Assembly: GCF_018596315.1 (NCBI RefSeq)
Contig: NZ_JAHEAG010000021.1
Location: forward strand, 1-64,000
Origin: Bradyrhizobium sp. SRL28
Lineage (GTDB): Bacteria > Pseudomonadota > Alphaproteobacteria > Rhizobiales > Xanthobacteraceae
Direction: 5' to 3'
DNA length: 64,000 nucleotides
Part shown: positions 26,885-35,541 of the stretch, one piece after another
Layout of the letters: every line of letters begins with the position of its first letter
Numbering within the stretch: position 1 is the stretch's first letter
Translations under genes and position numbers: made by a program
Notes under the pieces: generated by a model
What the model saw: only the letters and a program-made list of their open reading frames with translations
What the model was told of the DNA's origin: nothing
Database searches by the model: none

Positions 26885-26928
26885 GGCTGTAGTATTCACC
26901 GCTGGAATTAGGCATTAGGATTGACCCC

Positions 26929-28671
26929 ATGGATCGCGTGGCCACCCTTTCCCGAGAACGACTGACGACATCGCTCCGCGGCATCAGCCTACGGCAGGTC
27001 CGCCTTGTCAGCGGCGTCGTGCTGTTCGCCTATCTGGTCAGCCATTTCCTCAACCATGCGCTCGGCAACATCTCGCTGGAGGCGTTGGCCGGCGGCGTCT
27101 ATCTGCACACCGCGTTCTGGCAATTCCTCCCCGTCACGATCCTGTTCTACACCGCGTGCCTGGTGCATACCGGGCTCGGTATCTGGGCGCTCTACGAACG
27201 CCGGCAATTCCGCTGGAAGGCGATCGAGCCGCTGCAGCTTGCACTCGGCCTCAGCATACCGATGCTGATCATCGCCCATATCATCGGCGTCCGGCTCGGC
27301 CAGACGCTGTACGGGCATGAAAAGCTCTATCCGCAGGTGCTGTTCCTGTACTGGATCTGGGCGCCGTGGCGGATCCCGATGATGCTCGCGGTGATGACCA
27401 TCGCCTGGGTCCATGGCTGCATCGGGCTGTATCTCTGGCTGCGGATGCGCTCGTTCTACAAGCGCGCCGCGCCGTTTCTGCTGGCTGCCGCGGTGCTGGT
27501 TCCGACGCTCTCCATGCTGGGCTTCTATCAGAGCGGGCGCATGGTCATTGATAACGACAGCGCGGAATGGCGCGCGGAGACCCAGTCGCAGCGCCTGATC
27601 GGCACCCGTGCGGAAGCGCAGACGCTCGATCGCATCACGGACTATTTCCTGTTCGGATATTTCGGCCTGATCGGCGTCGCGCTGCTGGCGCGCGGCGCCC
27701 GCGCCATCAACGAGCGCCGCCGCGGCATGATCAACCTGTCCTACGGCAACGGCCGGACGGTGCGCGTCCCCCGCGGCCTCAGCGTGCTCGAGGCGAGCCT
27801 GCGCAACAACGTGCCGCATGCCAGCGTCTGCGGCGGCCGGGCGCGCTGCTCGACCTGCCGCATCCGCATCATCGGCGACCACGGCGACCTGCCAGAGCCC
27901 TCACAGCGCGAGGCGTTCGTGCTTGGCCGGGTCGGCACGCCGGATCCTTCCATCCGCCTTGCCTGTCAGCTGCGGCCGGACTCCGATATCTCGTTCTTCC
28001 AGCTTTTCCTGCCGCACACGATGTCTGCCGACGGCCACGAGTCCAATCCGACGCGGATCGGGCAGGAGCGCTATCTCGTCAGCCTGTTCGTGGACATGCG
28101 CGGCTCGACCAAGCTGGCGGAAAAGCGCCTGCCGTTCGACACGGTGTTCATCGTCAACCGTTTCCTCGGCGCGGTGTCGCAGGCGGTGATCGAGAGCGGC
28201 GGCCGGCCGAACCAGTTCGTCGGCGACGGCATGCTGGCGCTGTTCGGGCTCGCCTGCAGCCGGCAGGAGGCGTGCCGTCAGGTGTTGAGGGCAGCAGCCC
28301 TGATCGCCGTCAATGTCGACGAGCTGAACAAGTTTCTCGAACACGATCTGCGCGAGCCCATCCGCTTCGGCATCGGCATCAATGGCGGCGAAGTCATCGT
28401 CGGCGACATCGGCTATCGCGATCACATGGTGTTCACCGCGCTCGGCGATCCCGTCAATGTCGCGGCACGGTTGCAGGACATGACCAAGGTGCTTTCATGC
28501 GAGGTTGTCATCTCGGATGAAGTTCGCGCAACGGCAGGACTGGCAGAAGATGCGCTGCCGGCGCAGGAAGTCGAGATTCGCGGACGCAACGAGCCGATGA
28601 TCGTGCGCGCCGTTGCGGATGCGCGGATGCTGCCGGCGCTGGTTAACGAAGAGCAAAGCGCCGCGGCTTGA
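26929..28671 (+). CDS. cyaC: CyaC-like redox-regulated adenylate cyclase (heme-b anchor, 2Fe-2S, cyclase)
   Basis: 580 residues. The N-terminal 260 residues form about six membrane helices resembling the succinate dehydrogenase cytochrome b anchor, with candidate heme ligands His39, His43, His80, His117 and His162. A plant-type ferredoxin domain follows, with cluster cysteines Cys301, Cys307, Cys310 and Cys346. The class III cyclase domain (383-550) has metal Asp389 and Asp433 (FVDMRGST, VGDGMLALFG) and a VNVAARL signature. This is the layout of Sinorhizobium meliloti CyaC, a cyclase whose diheme-B anchor responds to the quinone pool. By analogy it should make cAMP according to respiratory redox state, at the inner membrane. 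Confidence 0.9.
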   Translation: MDRVATLSRERLTTSLRGISLRQVRLVSGVVLFAYLVSHFLNHALGNISLEALAGGVYLHTAFWQFLPVTILFYTACLVHTGLGIWALYERRQFRWKAIEPLQLALGLSIPMLIIAHIIGVRLGQTLYGHEKLYPQVLFLYWIWAPWRIPMMLAVMTIAWVHGCIGLYLWLRMRSFYKRAAPFLLAAAVLVPTLSMLGFYQSGRMVIDNDSAEWRAETQSQRLIGTRAEAQTLDRITDYFLFGYFGLIGVALLARGARAINERRRGMINLSYGNGRTVRVPRGLSVLEASLRNNVPHASVCGGRARCSTCRIRIIGDHGDLPEPSQREAFVLGRVGTPDPSIRLACQLRPDSDISFFQLFLPHTMSADGHESNPTRIGQERYLVSLFVDMRGSTKLAEKRLPFDTVFIVNRFLGAVSQAVIESGGRPNQFVGDGMLALFGLACSRQEACRQVLRAAALIAVNVDELNKFLEHDLREPIRFGIGINGGEVIVGDIGYRDHMVFTALGDPVNVAARLQDMTKVLSCEVVISDEVRATAGLAEDALPAQEVEIRGRNEPMIVRAVADARMLPALVNEEQSAAA

Positions 28672-28873
28672 AACCGCTTCAGCGATAGCGTTTCGAAGCC
28701 TGTGTGATGCTTTTCACATCTGAATAATCGTTCAGAAAATTGTCGGCGAACGACGCGCAGATTCCTCGAACCCGCTTTGTGAGGGACGCGACAGATTGGC
28801 GATGGGTAAGACTGAAACTGAAACCCGCGCCACGACAAAAACGTCGAACGCGCACACTTCAAGGAGAACGACC

Positions 28874-29119
28874 ATGTTTCGTAAACTGACTCTCGCCGCT
28901 GCTGCCGCTGCTTCGCTCAGCGTGATGGCACTGGCGCCGACCTCCGCTTCGGCGGGCGGATTCTGGCCGCATCACCATCATCACCATCACTGGGGTCATG
29001 GCCATGGCCATGGCTTCAGGATCGGCTTCGTCGGTGGCGGCTACGACGGCTGCTATGTGACCCGCCGCGTGCTGACGCCCTATGGCTTCCGCTGGCGGAC
29101 GGTGAACGTCTGCTACTGA
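28874..29119 (+). CDS. His-rich secreted small protein
   Basis: 81 residues from the ATG at 28874, chosen for the AAGGAG at 28861-28866. A Sec signal peptide (MFRKLTLAAAAAASLSV, cut near ASAGG) is followed by a run of seven His and then GHGHGHG, a likely metal-binding stretch. The C-terminal part with two cysteines (CYVTRRVLTPYGFRW...VC) resembles the small secreted protein at 1115-1357. Periplasmic metal buffering is a guess. A strong terminator follows. Confidence 0.75.
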   Translation: MFRKLTLAAAAAASLSVMALAPTSASAGGFWPHHHHHHHWGHGHGHGFRIGFVGGGYDGCYVTRRVLTPYGFRWRTVNVCY

Positions 29120-29145
29120 TCCGGCCGCAGACGTTCCGTTCGGAA

Positions 29146-29174
29146 GCCCCGGTCGCTCACGCGGCCGGGGTTTT
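29146..29174 (+). terminator. Rho-independent terminator
   Basis: Stem CCCCGGTCGC/GCGGCCGGGG (10 bp, one G-U) with loop TCAC, followed by TTTT. It lies about 27 bases past the His-rich protein gene. Confidence 0.85.
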
Positions 29175-29480
29175 CGGTTGGCGGTTGCGCCATGCCGGAG
29201 GGCCCGCCGCCACCTCCTGCAAGCGGTGAAATGACGTCAACCGTCAGTGGGCCGAACCAATTGCCCGATCATGGAATCCCTTTGCCCGGCCGCGTCAAAT
29301 CGGCGCAAAACCGGCAAAACGGCGGAAATCGGGCACGAATTACCGCTTTTTTGCCGAAACGGGCATTCCGTTTGCGCTACCCAGCCTGCCCCAACCCGCG
29401 TATCCTGATGCCTCGGGCATGCCGGTTAGTGCGGGGACCGTCGGCTCGATTACTTTTTTGATTCCGCGGAGACGACGTGA
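29175..29480. other. Intergenic / long 5' leader of the cold-shock gene
   Basis: About 300 bases without a supported gene. The only frame on the plus strand has no domain. Cold-shock genes often carry long structured leaders, and this stretch could be one, but I found no specific conserved box. Confidence 0.4.
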
Positions 29481-29681
29481 ATGGCTAAAGGTACGGTGAA
29501 GTGGTTCAATCCAACCAAGGGTTATGGGTTCATCCAGCCCTCGAGCGGCGGCAAGGACGTGTTCGTTCATATTTCGGCAGTTGAGAAAGCTGGTCTTTCG
29601 ACACTCAATGAAGGGCAGACCGTCGAATACGAAGAGATCGCCAACCGGGGCAAGACTTCGGCCGAGAACCTCAAGGTTTAG
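29481..29681 (+). CDS. cspA: Cold-shock domain protein
   Basis: 66 residues, a single cold-shock domain. RNA-binding motifs RNP1 (KGYGFI, residues 13-18) and RNP2 (VFVHI, 27-31) are intact, and it begins with the typical KGTVKWFN. It would bind single-stranded RNA/DNA in the cytoplasm as an RNA chaperone. GGAGACGA precedes the ATG. Monocistronic. Rhizobia carry several paralogues, and nothing here says whether this one is cold-inducible. Confidence 0.95.
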   Translation: MAKGTVKWFNPTKGYGFIQPSSGGKDVFVHISAVEKAGLSTLNEGQTVEYEEIANRGKTSAENLKV

Positions 29682-29828
29682 CGCAAACGCGCGATCGGCA
29701 ACGGCGCGCTCTCGGACTAGAAATCCGGGAGTTGGGCTTAAAAAATTTCTCAAAAACTGTGAGCGTTCGGCGGAGCGGGCACCGCTTCTGCACGTGCGAT
29801 GGTGGAATCGTGCGCGACAACCGGCCGC

Positions 29829-30506
29829 TCAATCTTCCGTAACCCATTTCTGGACCGTCATCACGTCGGGTGGCTGCAGATAGCCGCGCGGCCAGAGATC
29901 GACGACCCATTCGACCTTGGTGGCGCGATCGACCAGCACCGCGGTGTTGTGCGGCGTCTGCAATACCAGCGTATTGCCGCGATATCGGGGATCGCCGATC
30001 GCGTGATGCTTCAAGAGACCCCACTCCCGCAGCACCAGCAACAGGCTGGTCGTGTTCCGCGTCGTGTCCCAGCAATCGTAATTGTGCTTGTCGTCGAAGT
30101 AGCGGAAATCCGCCTTCGCCACGCGCTTGCTGGTGCCGAGGATCGGCCCCATGCGGCGATCGAACCACACCACCGCCTTCTGCACCGCGGCGCGTTCGGC
30201 CACCGCCGAGGCGCGCCCCGCCGCCATGATCTGGGTCAGCGCGCTGCGGTCGCTAGCCGTGAAATCGAGGATCTCGCGGCGCCGGCAGACGAAGCCGTAG
30301 CAGACGGTCATGGATGTGGCCGACGGCGGATAGATCGAAACCGAGCTGTAGAGGTTGGCGACCTCGGCACTCATCTCGACGGCCTTCGCCGCGGAAACGC
30401 CAAGCAGCGCGGAGAGGAAAGCGCCGAGTACGGCCGCCAAGGTGGTTCGCGGGCGGCTTCCCATGATCGGCTGAGCGGCGTCTCTCATGATCCCTGCTGT
30501 TCCCAT
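29829..30506 (-). CDS. Secreted transglutaminase-like (Cys-His-Asp) protein
   Basis: Up to 225 residues; the true start may be the ATG at 30488 or 30464. A hydrophobic signal-type segment (TTLAAVLGAFLSALLGVSA) ends near the Ala-Lys-Ala site. In the C-terminal half I see a possible transglutaminase-like triad: Cys145 in NYDCWDTTRNT, His186 in TPHNTAVLVD and Asp203 in VVDLWP, in the right order and spacing. That would make it a periplasmic cysteine protease or transpeptidase-like protein. The family has not been confirmed. Convergent with the cold-shock gene. Confidence 0.6.
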   Translation of the reverse strand: MGTAGIMRDAAQPIMGSRPRTTLAAVLGAFLSALLGVSAAKAVEMSAEVANLYSSVSIYPPSATSMTVCYGFVCRRREILDFTASDRSALTQIMAAGRASAVAERAAVQKAVVWFDRRMGPILGTSKRVAKADFRYFDDKHNYDCWDTTRNTTSLLLVLREWGLLKHHAIGDPRYRGNTLVLQTPHNTAVLVDRATKVEWVVDLWPRGYLQPPDVMTVQKWVTED

Positions 30507-30637
30507 GCGACGAGCCTGACGATTAGCGCGGCGCCTTCACGCTGCCAACAAGCAAGCCTGCAATCTGTGGATCGCGCCGCCGAAATTCCGTCCGCTGTGT
30601 TTTCCGTGCGCCAGTTGGCCCCCCGCATCGCGCGGGA

Positions 30638-31102
30638 CTAGCCGACCGGCAGCGGCGCGTCGCGTTTGACCTCCTCCATCACGGCGTAGGTACGTGTCTC
30701 CCGCACCCCCGGCAGCGCCAGCAGGATTTCGCCGAGGAACCGCCGGTAGGCCGTCATGTCGGCAACCCGCGCCTTGACCAGATAATCAAAGCCGCCCGCC
30801 ACCATGTGGCACTCCAGCACCTCGGGCGCCGTCTGCACCGCCTTGGCGAACCGCTCGAAGACGTCGGGCGTGGTCTTGTCGAGCATCACCTCGACGAACA
30901 CGAGCAAGCCCAGGCCCAGCCGGTGCGGATTGAGCCGGGCGCCATAGCCCTCGACAAAGCCATCGCGCTGCAGCCGTTTCAGCCGCTCGCCGATCGATGT
31001 CGGCGACAGCCCGATCCGCTCGGCCAGCTCGACATTGGCGATACGGCCATCTCCTTGGAGAATTGAGAGGATTTTCCGGTCTATCTTGTCAATCTCGACC
31101 AT
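30638..31102 (-). CDS. Lrp/AsnC-family regulator, probable proline-catabolism activator
   Basis: 154 residues. N-terminal helix-turn-helix (DRKILSILQGDGRIANVELAE... then LSPTSIGERLKRL) and C-terminal RAM ligand-binding domain (VLECHMVAGGFDYLVKARV) are canonical. It is divergent from putA, with an AT-rich 113-base gap. In Agrobacterium and relatives an Lrp-type protein, PutR, in this position activates putA in response to proline, and the minimal PutA type lacks its own DNA-binding domain. The same role is expected here. Confidence 0.88.
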   Translation of the reverse strand: MVEIDKIDRKILSILQGDGRIANVELAERIGLSPTSIGERLKRLQRDGFVEGYGARLNPHRLGLGLLVFVEVMLDKTTPDVFERFAKAVQTAPEVLECHMVAGGFDYLVKARVADMTAYRRFLGEILLALPGVRETRTYAVMEEVKRDAPLPVG

Positions 31103-31215
31103 TTATCTGGCTATCCGAATATTTTACAAGATTTTCTAAGGCAAAACGTCATATTTGTCTATCGAACAACGGTTCGACCGGCAGTAAGCTGGCGGCAAGA
31201 GCCAAAGAGAATCGT
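31103..31215. promoter_or_regulatory. Divergent lrp/putA control region
   Basis: Markedly AT-rich for this genome, with ATATTTTACAAGATTTTC (31118-31135) and CATATTTGTCT (31150-31160). Lrp-family proteins favour such AT-rich, loosely palindromic sites, so both promoters and the operator probably lie here. Confidence 0.55.
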
Positions 31216-34200
31216 ATGCCGGACCACCCGCCAGTCCTGCCGCCCTTCAGCGTGCCCTACGCGCCCGACGATCATACAATGGCCATCCCCCTGCTCCGGG
31301 CCGCGCGGCTGGACGCGGCGCTGGAGGAGCGCATCGATCGCACGGCGACCCGGCTGATCGAGGCGATCAGGGCCAACGACGATCCGCTCGGCGGCGTCGA
31401 GGACATGCTGCGCGAGTTCGCGCTGTCGACCAAGGAGGGGCTGGCGCTGATGGTGCTGGCGGAAGCGCTGCTGCGCGTGCCGGACGCCCGCACCGCCGAC
31501 CAGTTCATCGAGGACAAGCTCGGCCAGGGCGACTTCGTCCATCACGAGACGAGGTCGAGCGCGTTCCTGGTCAACGCGTCGGCGTGGGCGCTCGGGATGT
31601 CGGCCCGCGTGATCCAGCCCGGCGAGACGCCGCAGGGGACCATTGGACGGCTCACCAAGCGGCTGGGCGCGCCGGCCGTACGGGCGGCGACACGGCAGGC
31701 GATGCGGCTGATGGGCAATCATTTCGTGCTCGGCGAGACCATTGAGGCCGCGCTGTCGCGGGCGCAGCCGCATTCTTCGCGCCATGAACGCTACTCCTTC
31801 GACATGCTCGGCGAAGGCGCGCGCACGGCCGATGACGCCGTGCGCTATTTCAACTCCTATGCCAGCGCGATCGACGCGATCGGACGCACGGCCGACGACC
31901 GTGCCCTGCCCGACCGGCCTGGTATCTCGGTCAAGCTCTCGGCATTGCATCCGCGCTTCGAGGCGGTGAGCTGCACGCGGGTGATAAGTGAACTGGTCCC
32001 GCGGCTGATCGATCTCGCCAGGCAAGCCAAATCCTACGACCTCAATTTCACCGTCGATGCCGAGGAAGCGGACCGGATGGAATTGTCGCTCGACGTGATA
32101 GCGGCGGCGCTCGGCGATGCATCGCTGGCTGGCTGGGACGGCTTTGGCCTGGCGATCCAGGCCTACCAGAAGCGCGCCTCCGACGTGATCGATTACGTCG
32201 ATGGTCTCGCACGCAGCCTCGGCCGCAAAATGATCGTGCGGCTGGTCAAGGGCGCCTATTGGGATACCGAGATCAAGCGCGCGCAGGAACGCGGGCTCGA
32301 TGGCTATCCCGTGTTCACCCGCAAGGCGATGACAGATCTGAACTACCTCGCCTGCGCAAAACAATTGCTGGCGCTGCGGCCGCGGATCTTTCCGCAGTTC
32401 GCCACCCACAACGCACTGACGGTCGCGACCATCCTCGAACTGGCAACGGACCAAAGCGGATTCGAATTCCAGCGCCTGCACGGCATGGGCGAGGCGCTCT
32501 ATGCGAAGCTCGGCGAAGATCGCCCCGACATCGCCCATCGCACCTACGCCCCGGTCGGCAGCCATCGCGATCTCCTGGCCTATCTGGTGCGGCGATTGCT
32601 GGAGAATGGCGCCAACTCGTCCTTTGTCGCGCTCGCCGCCGACGAGGCGGTGCCGGTATCGCAATTGCTGCGGCGCCCGGCCGATATCATCGGCAATGCC
32701 GAAAACGCCGCGCATCCCAAAATTCCGTTGCCGCGCGATCTCTACGGACCCAAACGGAAAAATTCCCGCGGAATTGAATTGGGCGAGCGAGCGGCGCTGG
32801 AGCAACTCGTTTCGGCCATCGCCGTCGCACCAACACCTGCAGCGGGCAGCATCGCCGATGCAACCGAGACGGAGGCCAATGCGGCGATAGTGGCTGCGCG
32901 CAACGGCTTCAAGCACTGGGCCAGAACGCCGGCCGAGACGCGCGCGGCGGCGCTGGACAAAGCCGCCGATTTGCTGGAGCGGCGCGCGGCGCATTTCGTC
33001 GCGCTGCTGCAACGCGAAGGCGGCAAGACATTGGACGATGCGATCTCGGAAGTCCGCGAGGCCGTGGATTTCTGCCGCTACTATGCCGCACAAGGACGCG
33101 AACTGTTCGGCGAAGGCATGGCGATGCCGGGACCGACGGGCGAGAGCAACATGCTTTGTCTGCGAGGCCGTGGCGTCTTCGTTGCGATCTCGCCGTGGAA
33201 TTTTCCGCTGGCGATTTTTCTGGGTCAGGTCACCGCGGCCTTGATGGCGGGCAATACGGTCGTTGCGAAGCCGGCCGAACAGACGCCGCAGATCGCGGCT
33301 GAAGCCATCAGGCTGTTGCATGAAGCCGGCGTGCCGGCGTCAGCGCTGCATCTGGTGGCGGGCGACGGCCGGATCGGCGGCGTGCTGGTGGCGCATCCCG
33401 ATGTCGCCGGTGTCGTCTTCACCGGCTCGACGGAAGTGGCGCGAACGATCAACCGCGCGCTCGCCGCCAAGGACGGGCCGATCGTGCCGCTGATCGCGGA
33501 GACCGGCGGCATCAATGCCATGATCGTCGATGCCACCGCGCTACCCGAACAGGTTGCCGACGACGTCGTGACCTCGGCGTTCCGCTCCGCCGGCCAGCGC
33601 TGCTCGGCGCTGCGGCTGCTGTTCCTGCAGGACGACGTCGCCGACCGCATGATCGAGATGATTGCAGGCGCGGCGCGCGAACTCGTCATCGGCGATCCCC
33701 ACGATCCCGCCACGCATATCGGCCCGGTGATCGACGCCGAGGCCAAGCAGCGGCTGGATGCGCATATCGAACGCATGAAGAGAAAAGCACGGGTGCACTT
33801 TGCGGGCAGCACTCCGGAGGGCAATTACGTCGCGCCGCATATCTTCGAATTGTCCGATGCCGGCCAGCTCGCGGAAGAAGTGTTCGGCCCAGTGCTGCAT
33901 GTGGTGCGCTACCGCGCCGACCGGTTCGACCAGGTGCTGCAAGCGATCGAGCGCTCCGGCTACGGGCTGACGCTCGGCATTCATTCGCGGATCGACGATA
34001 CGGTGGAGGACGCGATCGAGCGGCTCCAGGTCGGCAACATCTATGTCAACCGCAACATGATCGGCGCCGTCGTCGGCGTGCAACCGTTCGGCGGCCACGG
34101 GCTATCGGGCACCGGGCCCAAGGCAGGCGGACCGCATTACCTGACGCGTTTTGCAACCGAGCAGACGGTGACCATCAATACCGCCGCAGCCGGCGGAAAT

Positions 34201-34227
34201 GCAGCGCTGATGTCCGGCGGGGAGTAG
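31216..34227 (+). CDS. putA: Bifunctional proline dehydrogenase / P5C (glutamate semialdehyde) dehydrogenase
   Basis: 1003 residues from the ATG at 31216, close to the 999-residue PutA of Bradyrhizobium japonicum (the minimal class without a DNA-binding domain). The N-terminal FAD barrel has IVRLVKGAYWDTEIKRAQERG and the proline-carboxylate-binding YLVRRLLENG. The C-terminal NAD aldehyde dehydrogenase has catalytic Cys796 (GQRCSALRL) and Glu762 (AETGG). It oxidises proline to glutamate, channelling the intermediate, and feeds electrons to the quinone pool. An upstream in-frame extension to 30997 is rejected because it overlaps the Lrp gene. Likely induced by proline through the divergent regulator. 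Confidence 0.96.
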   Translation: MPDHPPVLPPFSVPYAPDDHTMAIPLLRAARLDAALEERIDRTATRLIEAIRANDDPLGGVEDMLREFALSTKEGLALMVLAEALLRVPDARTADQFIEDKLGQGDFVHHETRSSAFLVNASAWALGMSARVIQPGETPQGTIGRLTKRLGAPAVRAATRQAMRLMGNHFVLGETIEAALSRAQPHSSRHERYSFDMLGEGARTADDAVRYFNSYASAIDAIGRTADDRALPDRPGISVKLSALHPRFEAVSCTRVISELVPRLIDLARQAKSYDLNFTVDAEEADRMELSLDVIAAALGDASLAGWDGFGLAIQAYQKRASDVIDYVDGLARSLGRKMIVRLVKGAYWDTEIKRAQERGLDGYPVFTRKAMTDLNYLACAKQLLALRPRIFPQFATHNALTVATILELATDQSGFEFQRLHGMGEALYAKLGEDRPDIAHRTYAPVGSHRDLLAYLVRRLLENGANSSFVALAADEAVPVSQLLRRPADIIGNAENAAHPKIPLPRDLYGPKRKNSRGIELGERAALEQLVSAIAVAPTPAAGSIADATETEANAAIVAARNGFKHWARTPAETRAAALDKAADLLERRAAHFVALLQREGGKTLDDAISEVREAVDFCRYYAAQGRELFGEGMAMPGPTGESNMLCLRGRGVFVAISPWNFPLAIFLGQVTAALMAGNTVVAKPAEQTPQIAAEAIRLLHEAGVPASALHLVAGDGRIGGVLVAHPDVAGVVFTGSTEVARTINRALAAKDGPIVPLIAETGGINAMIVDATALPEQVADDVVTSAFRSAGQRCSALRLLFLQDDVADRMIEMIAGAARELVIGDPHDPATHIGPVIDAEAKQRLDAHIERMKRKARVHFAGSTPEGNYVAPHIFELSDAGQLAEEVFGPVLHVVRYRADRFDQVLQAIERSGYGLTLGIHSRIDDTVEDAIERLQVGNIYVNRNMIGAVVGVQPFGGHGLSGTGPKAGGPHYLTRFATEQTVTINTAAAGGNAALMSGGE

Positions 34228-34324
34228 TTGCATCACATTCCAAGATGGGCCAAATGACGTTTGAACCTGATCGCGCAGAGCGATAATTCAACAGGAACAA
34301 CAAACGTCACGGAGCGGCGCCACG

Positions 34325-35530
34325 ATGGAAAAGGGTATTTTCGAAGGCCTCAAGGTTCTGGATTGCGCGAGCTTTATCGCAGCACCTGCGGCCGCCACCG
34401 TGCTGTCGGATTTCGGCGCCGACGTGATCAAGATCGAGCCGCCCGGCGCCGGCGACCCCTACCGCAATCTGCCGAATTTGCCGGGCTACCCGCATAGCGA
34501 GCATAATTTCGCGTGGATGCTGGAAGCCCGCAACAAGAAGAGCCTCGCACTCGATCTCTCGAAGCCCGAGGGGCAGGCGGTGCTGCATCGCCTGGCCGCG
34601 CAGGCCGACGTCTTCATCACCAATTATCCGCCGCAGGTGCGCGAGCGGCTCGGCATCACCCACAACCATCTGGCGCCCCTCAACGAACGACTGATCTACG
34701 CCTCATTCACCGGTTACGGCGAAAAGGGCGAGGAAGCCAACAAGCCCGGCTTCGACAGCAACGCCTATTGGGCGCGCTCGGGTCTGATGGACCTGGTGCG
34801 CGCGGATGAGCACACCACGCCGGCGCGCTCGATCGCGGGCATGGGCGATCATCCCTGCGCGATGGCGTTCTACGGCGCGATCGTGACCGCGCTCTACAAG
34901 CGCGAGCGCACCGGCAAGGGCTCGCATGTCAGTTCCAATCTGATGGCCAATGGCGTCTGGGCGGCCTCAGTGCTGGCGCAAGCAAAACTGGTCGGCGCGA
35001 AATTCGGCGAACGCCGCCCGCGCGAGCGCGCGCTGAACGCGGTCACCAACCACTACCAGTGCAAGGACGGCCGCTGGCTGATCCTCTCCCTGCTCAATGA
35101 GGACCGGCAATGGCCGACGCTGGCGCGCTGCCTCGGCCGCGAGGATCTCGTCACCGATTCCAGATTCGAGACCAAGAAGGACCGCCATGCGCGGTCGGTG
35201 GAGCTGATCAAGATTTTCGACGAGACCTTTGCGACCAGGGACCTTGCCGAGTGGCGCAAGATCCTCGACGGCAACGGCCTGGTGTTCGGCGTTGTCGGCA
35301 TCCTTGATGACATTCCTAACGACAAGCAGATGATCGAGAACGAGGTGCTGGTGCCGTTCGAGAACGACACCATGCTCACCATCAGCAGTCCGATCTGGGT
35401 GGACGGCAGCAAGAAGGTCCAGCCGCGCAAGCCGCCCGGCATCGGCGAGCACAGCGACGAGATCCTGCGCAACGCGGGCTATGACGAAGCCGCGATCGGC
35501 AAGCTGCGCGCGGCCGGCGCGGTGGCGTGA
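34325..35530 (+). CDS. CaiB/BaiF-type CoA-transferase (second copy)
   Basis: 401 residues. Class III CoA-transferase with the expected catalytic Asp175 (AGMGDHPCAMA), the Rossmann segment DFGADVIKIEPPGAGDPYR (29-47) and TGKGSHV. It is only distantly similar to the enzyme at 4856-5986, so it has a different substrate. Its stop codon nearly touches the downstream GST gene (11 bases), and an in-frame GTG of that gene overlaps it, so the two are co-transcribed. A CoA-transferase with a GST might process an electrophilic acyl compound; inference only. Confidence 0.88.
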   Translation: MEKGIFEGLKVLDCASFIAAPAAATVLSDFGADVIKIEPPGAGDPYRNLPNLPGYPHSEHNFAWMLEARNKKSLALDLSKPEGQAVLHRLAAQADVFITNYPPQVRERLGITHNHLAPLNERLIYASFTGYGEKGEEANKPGFDSNAYWARSGLMDLVRADEHTTPARSIAGMGDHPCAMAFYGAIVTALYKRERTGKGSHVSSNLMANGVWAASVLAQAKLVGAKFGERRPRERALNAVTNHYQCKDGRWLILSLLNEDRQWPTLARCLGREDLVTDSRFETKKDRHARSVELIKIFDETFATRDLAEWRKILDGNGLVFGVVGILDDIPNDKQMIENEVLVPFENDTMLTISSPIWVDGSKKVQPRKPPGIGEHSDEILRNAGYDEAAIGKLRAAGAVA

Positions 35531-35541
35531 GGCAGCAAGCC

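Noticed and set aside
24880..26892. A 670-codon open frame on the plus strand
   Set aside because: It lies antisense to the GT39 gene, whose membrane helices and DEAYY motif are convincing. The plus-strand frame encodes low-complexity Arg/Gln/His-rich sequence typical of a GC-rich shadow.
30997..31215. N-terminal extension of PutA
   Set aside because: It would overlap the divergent Lrp gene and has no homology-like features; the ATG at 31216 matches the expected PutA length.
31159..33321. A 720-codon open frame antisense to putA
   Set aside because: Composition is Arg/Gln/Ala/His-rich with no domain, and the opposite strand encodes a textbook PutA.
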